Of a stretch of DNA of 64,000 bases, positions 1 to 11,878 are shown piece by piece. The position numbers were made by a program, and so were the translations under genes. Where the stretch lies: the NCBI GenBank assembly GCA_024364735.1, contig JAGFNQ010002617.1, positions 62,001 to 126,000 of the forward strand, read 5' to 3'. This stretch comes from Boesenbergia rotunda. Taxonomy: Eukaryota > Streptophyta > Magnoliopsida > Zingiberales > Zingiberaceae. Under the pieces are notes generated by a model. The model made no database searches. It had not been told where the DNA came from and worked only from the letters and a program-made list of their open reading frames with translations. The first letter of the stretch is position 1. Each line of letters begins with the position of its first letter.

Positions 1-2269
1 TTATTACAAGAGATCACAACAATTGAAAAGGTTAACCTAGCAGCTATAAATCCTCTGGAGAAAACATCCATCAACCTGATACTTCAATGATTGGAGTATC
101 ATAATGTAAGATCATTATTGTGTATATCCAATATGTTTCCACTATATTAATTATCTTCATTCAATTCCCCCACAACCAACAATTCTTCCCTTAAAGGCAG
201 CCAGCAACTTGGTCCAACAAGTTTCTCCATGCAAAACTGTAATATGTATCACATCTAGATCCAAGAATTAAGAATCTTAAAGAGATGTTCATCTTCATCG
301 AACTAAATACTGAATAATTTCAGACTAAAATCTTGGCTTGAGCATCAAGTGAAACCCAAGAGTCCTAGCTTTGAGTCATGTTTTTTCTTTGGGTTCGTAA
401 CAACTAAGCATGACAGCAATCTTCTGAGAGGTAATCATTCATCCTCTGGAGAGAATCTGACACCGTCATTAGCTTCATTTCTATCAAACAGATTTAATCA
501 GAAACCTCTTCGTTCTCAAATGCAATCAACTTTTAGGGATACTAAATCGAAGCCTAAAAAAACAATAAATAAAGGCAGTACAATCTTCTTTATCAAGCAG
601 TACTGCAGTTGTTTGGCATTCCTCCAAGCTTTCTGTTGAACTATTTCTGGCATGTTCAGAGCTCCAAAAGCCACGAAATCTAACAAAAAGGTGGTACAAT
701 AGTTGTTCTATGTAATCTGTGCCCTACCTAAGCTAGCTGCTTCCTTTCTGAGAAGGAAGAAGAAAGAAGAAAGAGAGCAATGGAAGGTGCCCACTTGGAA
801 CACCCAAAATCAGTCAGTAAGACTCAATTATTACAAACATTAGACTGGAATAGCAGAGAGACAAACACAAGGTAGGGTACACTGAGCTGGCTAGCCAGCT
901 AATCATATGTACTCTCCTCCATTATCTGTGTAATGAGGAGGAGACCGTTTCTTTTATTTCTTTTTATTTTTGATATTAAATATCTTACTTAGTCCGATTA
1001 ATTATGAAATGACTGATTCAGTTTTATAAAAAAAATTTATCGACCACCAAAGACGACCCATCAACATAGCATTCTTAGATTAATCACCTATTAAAGGAAA
1101 TTCAACTGTTAATTTACAAAATCTGAGACTCAATTCTCCTTAAATATTTGAAATATTAAAAAAAACATACTACCACTGTATCATTGCCACCTTTCATATG
1201 TCCTCCCATTTCTTTCTTAAATTAGTTAGTGTTTGACAGAAGACAATTACATTGCACCGACTGTATTAATAAAATGACACTATTTATTCTACTTTTGCCT
1301 CGTGAAAAAAAAATTATTCCTTAATTTATGAAATGATTATTTAACACACCAAAATAGTTTGTTTTGGAATTGATAAAGGAGTAGCTAGGAAGCATTGACT
1401 TAAGGAATAAGGGTTTAGAAATTAAGAATGAGTTTTAGGTTTTTTTATAGTGTTGGATACTAGATTGAAATGAACCACCTACTCTTTTATTTAATTATAA
1501 TAATAATAGAATGTTACAGCCAGTAGCTTGATTCATTTTATATTTGACTGGCTCAGTCATTTAATTTACCTAGTATATTCCACACATTTAATTTACTTGA
1601 TCTATCTAACATACTCAGTTTAGTATTTTTGTCCCTTCGATTAGCCCCCCTAATTAACTCAATCAACACAGTTAATCCATTTAGTTTATTCGATCCATTT
1701 GACTTGACTGGGTTTGCACAATCCTTTTAGACTTGATAATTTGCTCGTTTTATTCAATCCAATTATCAATAACTAGTCAATTTCTTGAAATGACTTGTTT
1801 CACTCAAATTGTCCTTCCAAATATTGAAACAAATTATATAAAAAAATGGACCATGATCATCCATTTCGCTCCCCCATCCAATGCTTGAATATTTTACTCT
1901 ATTAAATTTTGGAGTTCATTTTCAACGAGTTTAAAATGCGTCATTAAATGTCTAATCTTTTTAATATAAAGAATCGCTTGCTAAAAAAAATATCTCTATA
2001 ATTTATTTATCTATATCTTATCTTGAAATCAGGATATCGTTTGACTCGAATAATATCATCTTTTACTTTAATATTGTATCCAAATAGAAAGATATATATG
2101 GAAGTCTGTTGCGTCTCCCTTAATATCTGCTTCAACTAAATGAACAAATATCCTATTTAAAAGTAAATAGCATTATTAGATCCAATCAAGAACCAGTCAA
2201 ATAGTTAAGAACCGAATTGGTTTATATATATACATTTAATATTTTTTTCTCTCTTTCCTTTAATTGCAT
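1..2269. other. Intergenic DNA, no gene recognised
   Basis: AT-rich DNA with only short open frames. A 96-codon frame at 349-639 has no recognisable domain and no clear gene context, so I do not call it. There is a 16-bp perfect palindrome at 885-900, followed by a CTCCTC/GAGGAG imperfect hairpin near 911-946. Confidence 0.6.
885..900. repeat. 16-bp perfect palindrome
   Basis: AGCTGGCTAGCCAGCT reads the same on both strands. It is followed within about 10 bases by an imperfect hairpin with a CTCCTC arm and a GAGGAG arm. No function is assigned. Confidence 0.6.
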
Positions 2270-3240
2270 GTAAAATTGTACTAGTTTGTAAAAAAAACAC
2301 CAATATGATATTGATTTCTACAAACCAAGGTGATGCCACCATCTAACCAGCACCATTCACCTTGATACTAGTTTGTAAAAACCAGTACAAAGATTATGTT
2401 GGTTTTTACAAATTTGCACCACTTAAACCAGCACCAAAGTGATATTGGTTTCTATAAATAAGCATCACCTTGGTGCTACTTTCTACCAAATTTTTTAATC
2501 ACTTTCTCATCTATATACAACAACTCTCTTCTATCTCTTTTGATTGCATGCAAGGTGATGTTGGTTTGTAAAAATCAACACTAAGATAGTGTTGATTTCT
2601 ACAACCCAACGTAAGGTGGTGGTGGTGGTGGTTTTTACAAACCAACACCAACTTGGTGTCAACACCACCAAATCAGCACCATCCACCTTGGTGCTAGTTT
2701 GTAAATATCAATACTATATTAGTATTAGATTTTACAAATTAACACCACTTTAGTTTGTAGAAATCAACATCACCTTGATATTAGTTTCTACAAACCAATA
2801 CTATAATGACATTTTTAATTGTTCTAATCACTCACTTATCTGCATGCAATAATTATCTTCACTCTCCTTTAATTGCACACAAAATGATATTGATTTTTGC
2901 AAACCAAAACCCAGGTGTTGTTGATTTCTACAAACCGATACTCAGCACTAAGGTGGCACTGTTGGTTTGTAAAAACCAATAGCAATTTGGTGCCAACTCT
3001 ACTTGGTGTTGGTTTGTAAAAAACAAAGTCAACACCAGTTTGCTTTTGTAGAAATGGCGTTTGTTTGCCTTGGTACTCGTTTTTACACTAAGGTGTATGG
3101 TGTTGATATCAAGCTGGTGTTGGTTTTACAAACTAATATTAAAGTAGTGGTGCTTTGTAAAAAATAATACGGGTTGCTTTTACAAATCATCACTCAGATA
3201 ATATTGATTTGTAAAATTTAGCATCTCTTGTATGCAATCA
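2270..3240. repeat. Field of TTGGTG / CACCAA repeats in both orientations
   Basis: About 1 kb is built from short motifs such as TTGGTTTGTAAAAACCAACA and CACCAAGGTG, occurring directly and inverted with variable spacing. Many neighbouring copies can pair into hairpins (for example ttggtttgtaaaaaccaa). There is no open reading frame. It could be a decayed foldback or Mutator-like element, or a diverged satellite; neither is established from the sequence alone. Confidence 0.55.
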
Positions 3241-3338
3241 AATCATAGAGCATAGAATTGTTGTATATCGGTAAAAGAGGAATTAAAAAAAATTAAATGT
3301 TAACTATGTCTACGTTAGATATTATCCCGAATCACTCC

Positions 3339-3659
3339 TATATATATATATATATATATACTTTGCTGCGGATCGTGCCCTGCGGACCGCATGCACGACA
3401 ACGCCTGATCAGTCACAGATAGGCTTGGCGAGTCCTCCGATCGTACCGGCGGTCTTCGGCCGCCGCCCCCGAACAAAACTATAACCTAGGGGGTGAGCGA
3501 TGAACCCTAAGGGGTAGGGTGAACCCGTCGGGGTACGGTGAACCCGTTGAGGTACACTCCCGAGCCTTCTCGAGGCTCACGAGACCGATCAGGAATTGAC
3601 CTGATCGGTCCCGTGACCGATCAGGCGTGTCGCGCACGCGCACCCCAACAGAGCAACTC

Positions 3660-3693
<34 letters not shown>
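3339..3693. mobile_element. GC-rich block flanked by (TA)n microsatellites, Micron-like candidate
   Basis: A (TA)n tract at 3339-3360 and another at 3662-3693 bracket about 300 bp of GC-rich DNA in otherwise AT-rich sequence. Inside are two tandem copies of a 19-bp GGTGAACCCGT motif near 3518-3556. The sequence GACCGATCAGG occurs three times in alternating orientation (3583-3593, inverted 3600-3610, 3615-3625). Plant Micron elements are short non-autonomous elements found between TA microsatellites, so the architecture fits that class. No sequence match to Micron was tested, and a fragment of an LTR is the main alternative. Confidence 0.35.
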
Positions 3694-3696
<3 letters not shown>

Positions 3697-4248
3697 ACTT
3701 TGTAGAGGTCAATTGAATGAGCAGTGAGTCACATGGAGGTCGACCGGTGGCAGAAGCAAATCCTGCACCTGTACACCTTTTATTCGATCTGATGGCTGGG
3801 CCGGTGGTTGACGTGCAGCGGCAGCCGACCGGCTTAGAGCGGTGGTGGACCGCCGGATAACTACGAGGCGACAGCCTCCAGGATCACCCGCTCCCGTCCT
3901 GTTGTTGTCACACCACGGTGGCGGTCTTGGGCGTGTACGATCGACGCTCCCATCATCGCCAACCAACGCCCACATTCATTTCCTCGCCATTAAGTCCCAA
4001 ACCGGCCTCGCCTCTCTCTCTCTCCCCTTTCACGCTCATATTATTTTTTATATTCAACATTAATTTTGAAAATGATTATTCGAATCTATAGAAATTTATA
4101 ATAAATCAAAAAATACTAGTAAATAATTCATCAGAACAGCTTCCTAGATTAATTGTAGATTAAAAAAATCATCTATTAATTACTAGAAATTAAGATGAAA
4201 TCCTTATCTATCTTGACAATTAAAAAAAAACTCTCTCTATTACTATCA
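3694..4248. other. GC-rich stretch, no gene recognised
   Basis: Bases 3720-4040 are GC-rich and end in a pyrimidine (CT) run typical of plant promoters or 5' leaders. The frames here, 73 to 88 codons on both strands, overlap each other and show no domain. It may be a relict promoter or transposon fragment. Confidence 0.4.
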
Positions 4249-5060
4249 AGGTTGTAAAAATCGAACCGGACATTGGATCGATCGAGACAAGGGTTCAGAG
4301 GTTTAGAGATTTAACCGAGGATCCAACCAGGATATAACCGATATATAATAAAGCATATATTTATATAAATATATGAAACTAACGACTTATCCAACTATTT
4401 TATTCAAAATTGAATCATCTAGGTCGAGCATGTGATATGTTTTTGTTAGCAACTCAGCATGATATTCTTGAAAAAAATAGTTAGTTTCAAAAAAAAATTC
4501 AAGTTTAAAACCAAGTTCAAGAAATCTGGATACAAATTGAAGAATTTTATTAGAAGTTAAAAGTATATCACAATAACATTTGTTCATCAATAAATACTTA
4601 AACAGAGGACACTAACAAAACACATGCAAAATCACTTTTTCAAATATGTCATATACTGCTGCCTTCGTATGCCAACACGACGACGCAACGAGACGGGTAG
4701 TGAGATGAGGCTAGTGGAGGCATGGCGACGCGACGAGGCGGGGCGACGTGGCGAGAGGCTAGCGGTAGTGGTTCTCTTGCAAATAAACAACAGGTTTGTT
4801 TGTTTGGGACTTTGGGTGAAAGTAAATTAGGTTTTCAATTTTTTATTTTTCAATAAGAAATAAAACTACAAAAGGGAACAAAATTAAAATATAAAAAATA
4901 AAATAAACCAAACTGAGTTGACCGATTTTTCTAATCCGATTCATCAGTTTCCGATCGATTCAAAACGGCTCGCATCTCATTCTTATAATAAATTCTGATA
5001 AAAAATCTGATCGATTCCGATTCAATTGGTTCTACCGATCCATCCAATCCGATCTTCAGA
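4249..5060. mobile_element. Possible degenerate hAT-type non-autonomous element
   Basis: The left edge (caaggttgtaaaaatcgaacc) resembles the starts of plant hAT elements. Both edges are rich in GAACCGG, ATCGATCG and CCGATT motifs, as in hAT subterminal regions. I could not find a matching inverted right end or an 8-bp target duplication, so the call is weak. Confidence 0.22.
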
Positions 5061-6934
5061 ATACCGATTATTATATCATTGTCCCGGGATCCTTCCACAC
5101 GCAACCCACATATGCATGCATTGCCCGCCTCCTCCCCATTTCTTTATTGTTCTTTGTTTGTTGTGGCCGAGGAGTAGCATCCAGGTACCGACTGGCAGGG
5201 GAACCACCGTCGCATCTGCTCGACCAGGTCACATTTATTGCGGGGCCCACATCACATTGATTGATGTGGAAAACGACCCGGCTAGCGCAGTGGGATGTGC
5301 TCAAGGTGAGGAGGCATACACGCATCGCCCTAACCATACTAATCAGGAGGCTAAACATGTAGGATGTGATATATGATGATGAGTTGGTCTGGGATCGACA
5401 GCTATATTGATGGATTTAATCAAGCCATAAGTATTGTCTCGGGTCCATTTTGGCTTGCTAATCTTCCAACTGCATTATTATATTGAAAGAAATAAACCTG
5501 CTTCCTAGTTTGCATCACTGTTTGAACACAGAATCATATATATAATGAAGAATGTATACTACTGTTATTTGTGCTTAGTCTGATCTGATTATTTTTTCAT
5601 TAAAATGTCTTCACATGATAATATTATTTAAAAGATTTTAATTTATTATTTCCACTCCAAATAAAAAATAATTTCGCACCTAATGTGCTACTCAAATTCC
5701 TCATAGTCAACACTGAAAAGGTTTATAACAATATTAATTAATATATACTCTACTATTCCATGAAGTATGCCTATGGATAATTCTTGGACAGGACTTTAAA
5801 AATCTGACTTCTAGATGGACGATGTTTAGTCAGCACTGCTACAAACAGGATAAGAATTTATTAAATCTATTTAAACGATTTTACTCTTTGCTATATATTT
5901 GTTACGTTATTGAGGAATAATTATAAGAGATATATTTAAAATGACATGAATATGTATTTAGATGATAATATATTTCAATTAGATTTAATAATAATAAATA
6001 TAATAAAATTTATTTAAATATAGATTATGATATAATAGAAGATAAAATTAAATGGTATATAAAGATTTAAATATCCACTCTATTTAGTTGAATAAAACTT
6101 AGTTGTTATCCTTAATCTAAGGAATTGCTATATATTTAAAATAAATATGACTATTTTACTAAAAGTTTAAATTATTTAATATTTATAAAGGTAGATGAAG
6201 CGCATCATGAAATTTTATAGAACAAATGTATCAAGTGTCATGTTGGGCTTGGCAAGCATGCGTGTACCCATTAGCCCAGTATAGCTTAAGGGCCAGGCTG
6301 CTCCCGCATGCGAGCCTGTTAGCCCTCTTGTAAGTTGTAACCCTCGCGGTGTAATCTAGTTGATATTCGAATAATAAAGTTATTTAATTAGATAATGATC
6401 AATTTCATAAAATTTATTTTCCTGAAAATTAAATGTCCCTCCACATGAAAGATCACTCAGTATGAGATTTACTTTCCTTCGTCTCACTGTGAGGTCAATG
6501 ATGATGAAAAACATTCGAGGTGAACGAAATCATCTTTTGCTTCGCTGTGAGACCTCTTGTGACAAACCGTTTAGGATTGGCCTATGCCAAACACAATCCA
6601 CAGTATGGCTGGCTAAGCTAGACCGTGAGTGGTCATCCTAATCTTCATCGTACAACACAATTGGGATTTGGTGTGGTCATGAGTTTTTCTTAGAAAGCGG
6701 CCCAAGGCAATTTGAGCAATGCATATGAGCAAGGAATCAAGAAACCTAATTACAAATAGTAAATAAAATATTTGAGACTTGGAAGTAAAATTCAACTTAC
6801 ATAGTCTTCAAAGTGTTGGTTGATTGTTTTGCTCCTCTTTTCTCATGCATTTGTATGGAGTTTCTGCAATCATTCATATATCAATTGTCAACGCCAGGAC
6901 TTGGAACTAAATGGATATGAAAATTAAATTACCA
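5061..6934. other. Intergenic DNA, no gene recognised
   Basis: A GC-richer patch at 5085-5360 has overlapping frames of 95 and 116 codons on opposite strands, with no domain or codon evidence. The remainder is AT-rich. It includes the sequence downstream of the SPO11-2 pseudogene on its minus strand. Confidence 0.5.
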
Positions 6935-9103
6935 TCAAATATAATCAGCCTGTGCAATCTTCTTTCCGATTTATTCTCCCAAGAAATTAAAACTATGCCC
7001 CCGAGCTACAGTCCAACGGTGAAGACATAAGGTGGATTCTGAGAATACCATGATTCAATCCTCAACTCGAGCATACACATTCTCTATTTCTGGTGGAACG
7101 GTTGTGCAATGTAGCAGTGTCTTGAAAACACAAGTAGGACTCTGACAGCCCACCCCTAGCAGAGCGGCTGTCTAAAACACAGTAGCTTGTAAACTAAGGT
7201 GGGGTATGAGTTACCCTACATGATGGACAAGCTATCGGAGGTCAGCTATGCACTAACCGCGAGCACTTCCAAATTTATCATTGATGGCAGGTGAAAATTT
7301 TCTGTGGGACATGATGAGTAATCTCTAGGAATAATCACAAGAATTAGATACCGAGATTATATTAAAAAAACCTATGGTAGTACAGAGCTTTGATTTCTGC
7401 ACGTTGTCCCTTCTCTACCATGATTGATAACTCAACTTGGTATCGTTCCTGCAAATCAAAGGCCGCACTAAAATGTTTCAAAGACAGACACGAATTGGAT
7501 TAAAGTGAGGCCCCTCAATTCAAGATTAAAAAAAAAAAGGTACTATATGGTATTGATCTATGACAGATACCTAAGAAACAAAAACCTTTGCAAAACAAGA
7601 CCAGTTTTTTTTCCAGATTATGACAATCTGTTACCAGAACAACGGAGTATAATTGCATACCGTCCAAAACTTGAAAATTCATGGCAGTTCACCAAATAGA
7701 TACAAAAGTTCCACACAAGAGGAAACAGGGACAGAAAAGAAAAAAAAAGTGATCTGATGATTGCTGAAATATAGCATCCTACTCAATTACATAATATAAG
7801 TTAGTGGAATTGAGAGGATTTATCACCATAGTTTGCAGAGGCCTCAGTTTACCTCTCTACTATGATGATATATCTAGCATCAAAATGAAGAACAAATCTG
7901 TTCAACGCATAAAGGTCCATAACCAGTTTGTCTAATCGTGGAACAGTCAGTATTGTGTTCACCGGGCTCCTACAAACCCATGATGTAGATCAATCAAAAG
8001 GAAGAGGAAAAACTACACTAGTGCTCTAAAGATGTTTCTTTAACGCAGAAGATCCATTTAAAAGATGAATGCTACATTAAAAATGGCAAACAATGTAAGC
8101 TTGAAACAGCAGTCTAGTTTACTAAAACAAAAGTTTCAAAACTGCCTCTCTAAGAGCAATCTCCCAACAACTGCATCTCTGCTAGATGCAATAATACCTG
8201 TTGAGGGTAACAATGCAATAATTACTTGCAAAAATTGAAAAACAAGACACAAAACAAGCATATACATTAGTTAATAGTTGATGTTACTATACTCATGTGG
8301 GTGGTAAAAGACAGTAATCTTACGCTACTGTTGACCTGATCCTGAAGGTGTGAAATAGACAGGTGAGTCACAAAGCGGCATATAGAAAAGCTCTTTGTGT
8401 GAGAAGCTTCCTCTCACCAAGAATGTGAAAGCGCATTGCCATGACCATCACACTGTGAGAGTAACTCAATAGGCACAAGAATAACACGATGTCTGCATTG
8501 TGCAAGATGGCGTAGTTAATTACAGAAATTATACCTCTTATGAGTGGCTTCGCGTCCGTTACTCTCATGAGGGACCTCACTCAAAATCCCATGACAGAGC
8601 CCTCTGTTGTCAGATTTCCTTCTGATCTCAGATCAGGTGGGTTATCAGATAGCAGTACGATCCCAAAAAAACACAACGGGAACCCTAATAACGAATAAGG
8701 GTTTAATATGAACAACAAAAAACGGGTCCATAGTGAAAACGAAACTGGAATCTATGTTAGTGATGAAATCAAAGAATCTTCGCGAGCGTGTAAATCGAGA
8801 AAGAGACGGATCGACACGAGATTGGAAATGGTTGGGTCGGGAGCAGTGAGGGCCTTCAGGAAACTGAGAACGGCGACTTGGATCCGTAATCGCGCCTGCC
8901 AATGATTGCAAGGAAAACCTAGATCATCGATCGTCCGAGAAACGTGTGAAGAAGAAGAATGCTTGAATAAAAAGCAGTGCAATGCTGAAGAAGAAGACGA
9001 GGGAGGGGTTCGATCTAGAAACCTGGGATGGATCGAGGAGTTCCTCGGAGCAAAGGCATTGATCGGCGAAGAAGAGCGACGATTTGATGAGATCATGCTC
9101 CAT
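6935..9103 (-). pseudogene. SPO11-2: SPO11-2 meiotic recombination gene, unprocessed pseudogene
   Basis: SPO11-2 is a plant homologue of archaeal topoisomerase VI subunit A that works with SPO11-1 to make the double-strand breaks starting meiotic crossing-over. Exons seen, in transcript order: 9023-9103 (start codon 9101-9103; MEHDLIKSSLFFADQCLCSE, then 7 more codons); 8818-8895 (ARLRIQVAVLSFLKALTAPD, phase 0); about 8324-8620 (ILGERKLLTQR); 8148-8228 (GIIASSRDAVVGRLLLE); 7853-7969 (DARYIIIVE); a stub at 7758-7778 (DAIFQ); 7372-7448 (VELSIMVEKGQRAEIKALYY); 6935-6992 (KKIAQADYI, then stop). Most splice sites are still GT-AG, so this is a duplicated gene copy, not a retrocopy. It is broken: a 2-base loss at the TQR-ELF position and further indels in the third exon, a net deletion in the 7853-7969 exon, about 115 codons of the TOPRIM catalytic region missing between 7449 and 7757, and a stop codon in the last exon. 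Confidence 0.85.
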
Positions 9104-9290
9104 TTCCTCCGGAACCCTGGCGAGAGTGGTAGTCCGTAGTCAGCAGGGGATTCGAGTTATCCACTCAAGACTCCTTTCGAATTTATAGCGGCAGGAGAAC
9201 AGAAAGAGTTCCATGGAAGTCGTGTGGGGCCCATAAACCGCCCTAGCCCAGTTTCGGCTCCTTGGCCCACCAAATTTTCCAAAAAAGAAA
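9104..9290 (-). promoter_or_regulatory. Promoter of the SPO11-2 copy
   Basis: On the minus strand a TATAAAT box lies at 9181-9187, about 80 bases before the start codon at 9103. Further upstream, 9225-9270 holds three GGCCCA/TGGGC-type sites (site II elements, common in promoters of proliferation-related plant genes). The promoter looks better preserved than the coding exons. Confidence 0.5.
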
Positions 9291-9994
9291 AATAAAATAG
9301 AGAGTAAAAAAATCAAAAAGGCGTTTTATTTTTTAAAAAGTTTTTAAAAAAATAAAATAAAATAAGCCACGGTATATATCTCACTATTCAATATCTCATG
9401 GTTTTTCACAGGATTGATTGATAGATAATATGTGTGATATTATTATTTTGAAATTTAGGGTTAAAATTAGGTAAAGTCAATATATACGTTCTCCATATGT
9501 ATTAGTCATAGCATCCAAGCTAATATTCTTCATAATTTATTTTTTTCGTATTTGATCTGGAATAGATTGACGTAGATATTAGAGATAAATGAATTATTTT
9601 TTATCATTATGAATTCAAAAAAATAATATGGATTATTGATGAATAATAATATTCATAAATAAAATTTATGACTTATAATTCATCAAATTTTTATCAATAT
9701 GATAAATAAATACAGACATTTTAAAAAAATTGAAGAAACACACATGATACAAGTTTAAAACTATAAAATTTTTTAAATGATTCGTCAATATGAGTAAATC
9801 TCGAATCAAACTCGAACTCATAAAAATACAAAACAATCTTAAATAATTATTTCAACGATTTAAATCGGCTTTACTTAAGTCAATTGTTGGATACAATTTT
9901 ACAAAACAAAATTTGGATGCCATCGATCGTTGAAAGTCAAGTTTGATTTCAAAATCGAAATATACGTTTTGCGTAGATAAATCTGGACTATTTA
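9291..9994. other. AT-rich spacer, nothing recognised
   Basis: A-rich and T-rich DNA up to the left edge of the gypsy-type element. The frames present are short and AT-biased, without domain evidence. Confidence 0.6.
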
Positions 9995-10838
9995 TGTCAC
10001 GCCCCGAGACCCAGGAGCCGCTGGTCCAATATAAAATCGGACAGCACCTCCCCTGTCCGGCGGACAATTTACACATACAAACAACACACGCAATAATAAT
10101 TTGGCCTCAGGCCTCAAAATCAAGACATAACATAACCATAACGCAAAGTAAATCATACCTGACTGCGGACCGGTCCGACTTACAACAAAACAACAAACAC
10201 ATAGTCCATCAGAGGACTCAAAAATACAATACCAAGACAAACGAAACGCAATACAAGTGCGACGACATAAAACTAATACAAACCAAATAATACGATGACA
10301 AAGAACATAACTACGCGGAAGCACCCATCACTGGAGTCGTAGGGACCTGGGACTGGCAACTGGGGCTCCTCCGGCGACCAATCATCCTGGAAACAAAAAT
10401 ATAGGCAACGGTGGTGAGTCCAAATAAACTCAGCGGATACCAGAAACATATATGCACAGCAAGCTATATATAACAATAAGAATCACGCTGATACAGTCTC
10501 GAATATAGAGGATAAAGCATATCTAAAGACTAAGGGTGAAATACATACCAGAGTCTGTCTATCCTGTAGGTAGGTGTAATCAATCCTCTATATAACCTCA
10601 AAAATAGTACACAATCCAAATGTGTAGGTCACCTGTAAGTGTATATCAAACATATACCACACTCAAACACAATAAGCACCAACAAAGGTACAATGCATCC
10701 CAATCACATAGTACAACGATCTGTTCTGTACACACCTCAGCCACCACCGGACCGGCGGTCGGGTGAACAGGAAACAGGTAAGCCAACCACTCATGGTTGC
10801 ATAAAGAAGCCAAACACTTGTGGCGTACAACCTATAAA

Positions 10839-11138
10839 GCCCAACACTCGGGGCTATGCAAATACGATGCCCAGCACCTGTGGCAATGCAATATGTAGCC
10901 CAACACCTGTGGCTATGCAAATATGACGCCTAGCACCTGTGGCGGATGCAATATGTAGCCCAGCACCTGTGGCTATGCAAGTATGATGCCCAGCACCTGT
11001 GGCAATGCAATCATGACGCCTAGCACCTGTGGCGGATGCAATATGTAGCCCAGCACCTGTGGCTATGCAAATATGATGCCCAGCACCTGTGGCAATGCAA
11101 TCATGACGCCTAGCACCTGTGGCGGATGCAAATGTGTA
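10839..11138. repeat. 30-bp tandem array in LTR, about 10 units
   Basis: Units read GCCCAGCACCTGTGGC followed by a variable ATGCAA-containing tail, with three unit types alternating. The array is repeated in the other LTR at 17480-17778. Confidence 0.85.
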
Positions 11139-11383
11139 GCCATGACTGGAGACGGGCTCAGACCTCAGGGGAGCCGATGATCTCCATCACGATAATAGCA
11201 TCGTGCTAATAGCTCAATCAATACAGGAAACCTGGTTGTGCGACGGCTCAGACCCTAGGGGAGCCGATAATCGCCAGTATACACTCATACAGAGCCTACA
11301 GCTCAGTATACAACCTAGAGGGTAAAGTATGATAACGACACCCACCTCACTAATCAGATCCTCAACCATATGCAGGTAGAAAA

Positions 11384-11878
11384 GGTATAGGTCTAACACA
11401 TGTATCCAAATCTAACCATTCTATCCTAGGTATCCATGCAAGGTATATCTAGGAATCAATCCAACCACACATCGGTGGGAAAGGTATAGGTCTAACGCAT
11501 GTATCCAGATCTAACCATTCTATCCTAGGTATCCATGTAAGGTATATCTAGGAATCAATCCAACCACACATCGGTGGGAAAGGTATAGGTCTAACGCATA
11601 TATCCAGATCTAACCATTCAACCCTAGGTATCCATGCAAGGTATATCTAGGAATCAATCCAACCACACATCGATGGGAAAGGTATAGGTCTAACGTATGT
11701 ATCCAGATCTAACCATTCTACCCTAGGTATCCATGCAAGGTATATCTAGGAATCAATCCAACCACACATCGGTGGGAAAGGTATAGGTCTAACGTATGTA
11801 TCCAGATCTAACCATTCTACCCTATGTATCCATGCAAGGTATATCTAGGAATCAATCCAACTACACATACAAAGTGAC
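11384..11878. repeat. 99-bp tandem array in LTR, 5 units
   Basis: Units start GGTATAGGTCTAAC at 11384, 11483, 11582, 11681 and 11780, an exact 99-bp spacing. The other LTR has 7 units, so copy number changed after or during formation of the two LTRs. Confidence 0.9.

Noticed and set aside
3709..4063. Candidate small genes of 73 and 88 codons
   Set aside because: They overlap on opposite strands, lack domains, and the CT run suggests promoter or leader DNA rather than coding.
8708..9139. Plus-strand frames overlapping the first SPO11-2 exons
   Set aside because: Antisense shadows; the minus-strand reading matches SPO11-2 with splice sites and a TATA box.
10839..11878. CRISPR-like regular repeats
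   Set aside because: Plant DNA; units are directly adjacent tandem repeats inside an LTR without unique spacers or cas genes.
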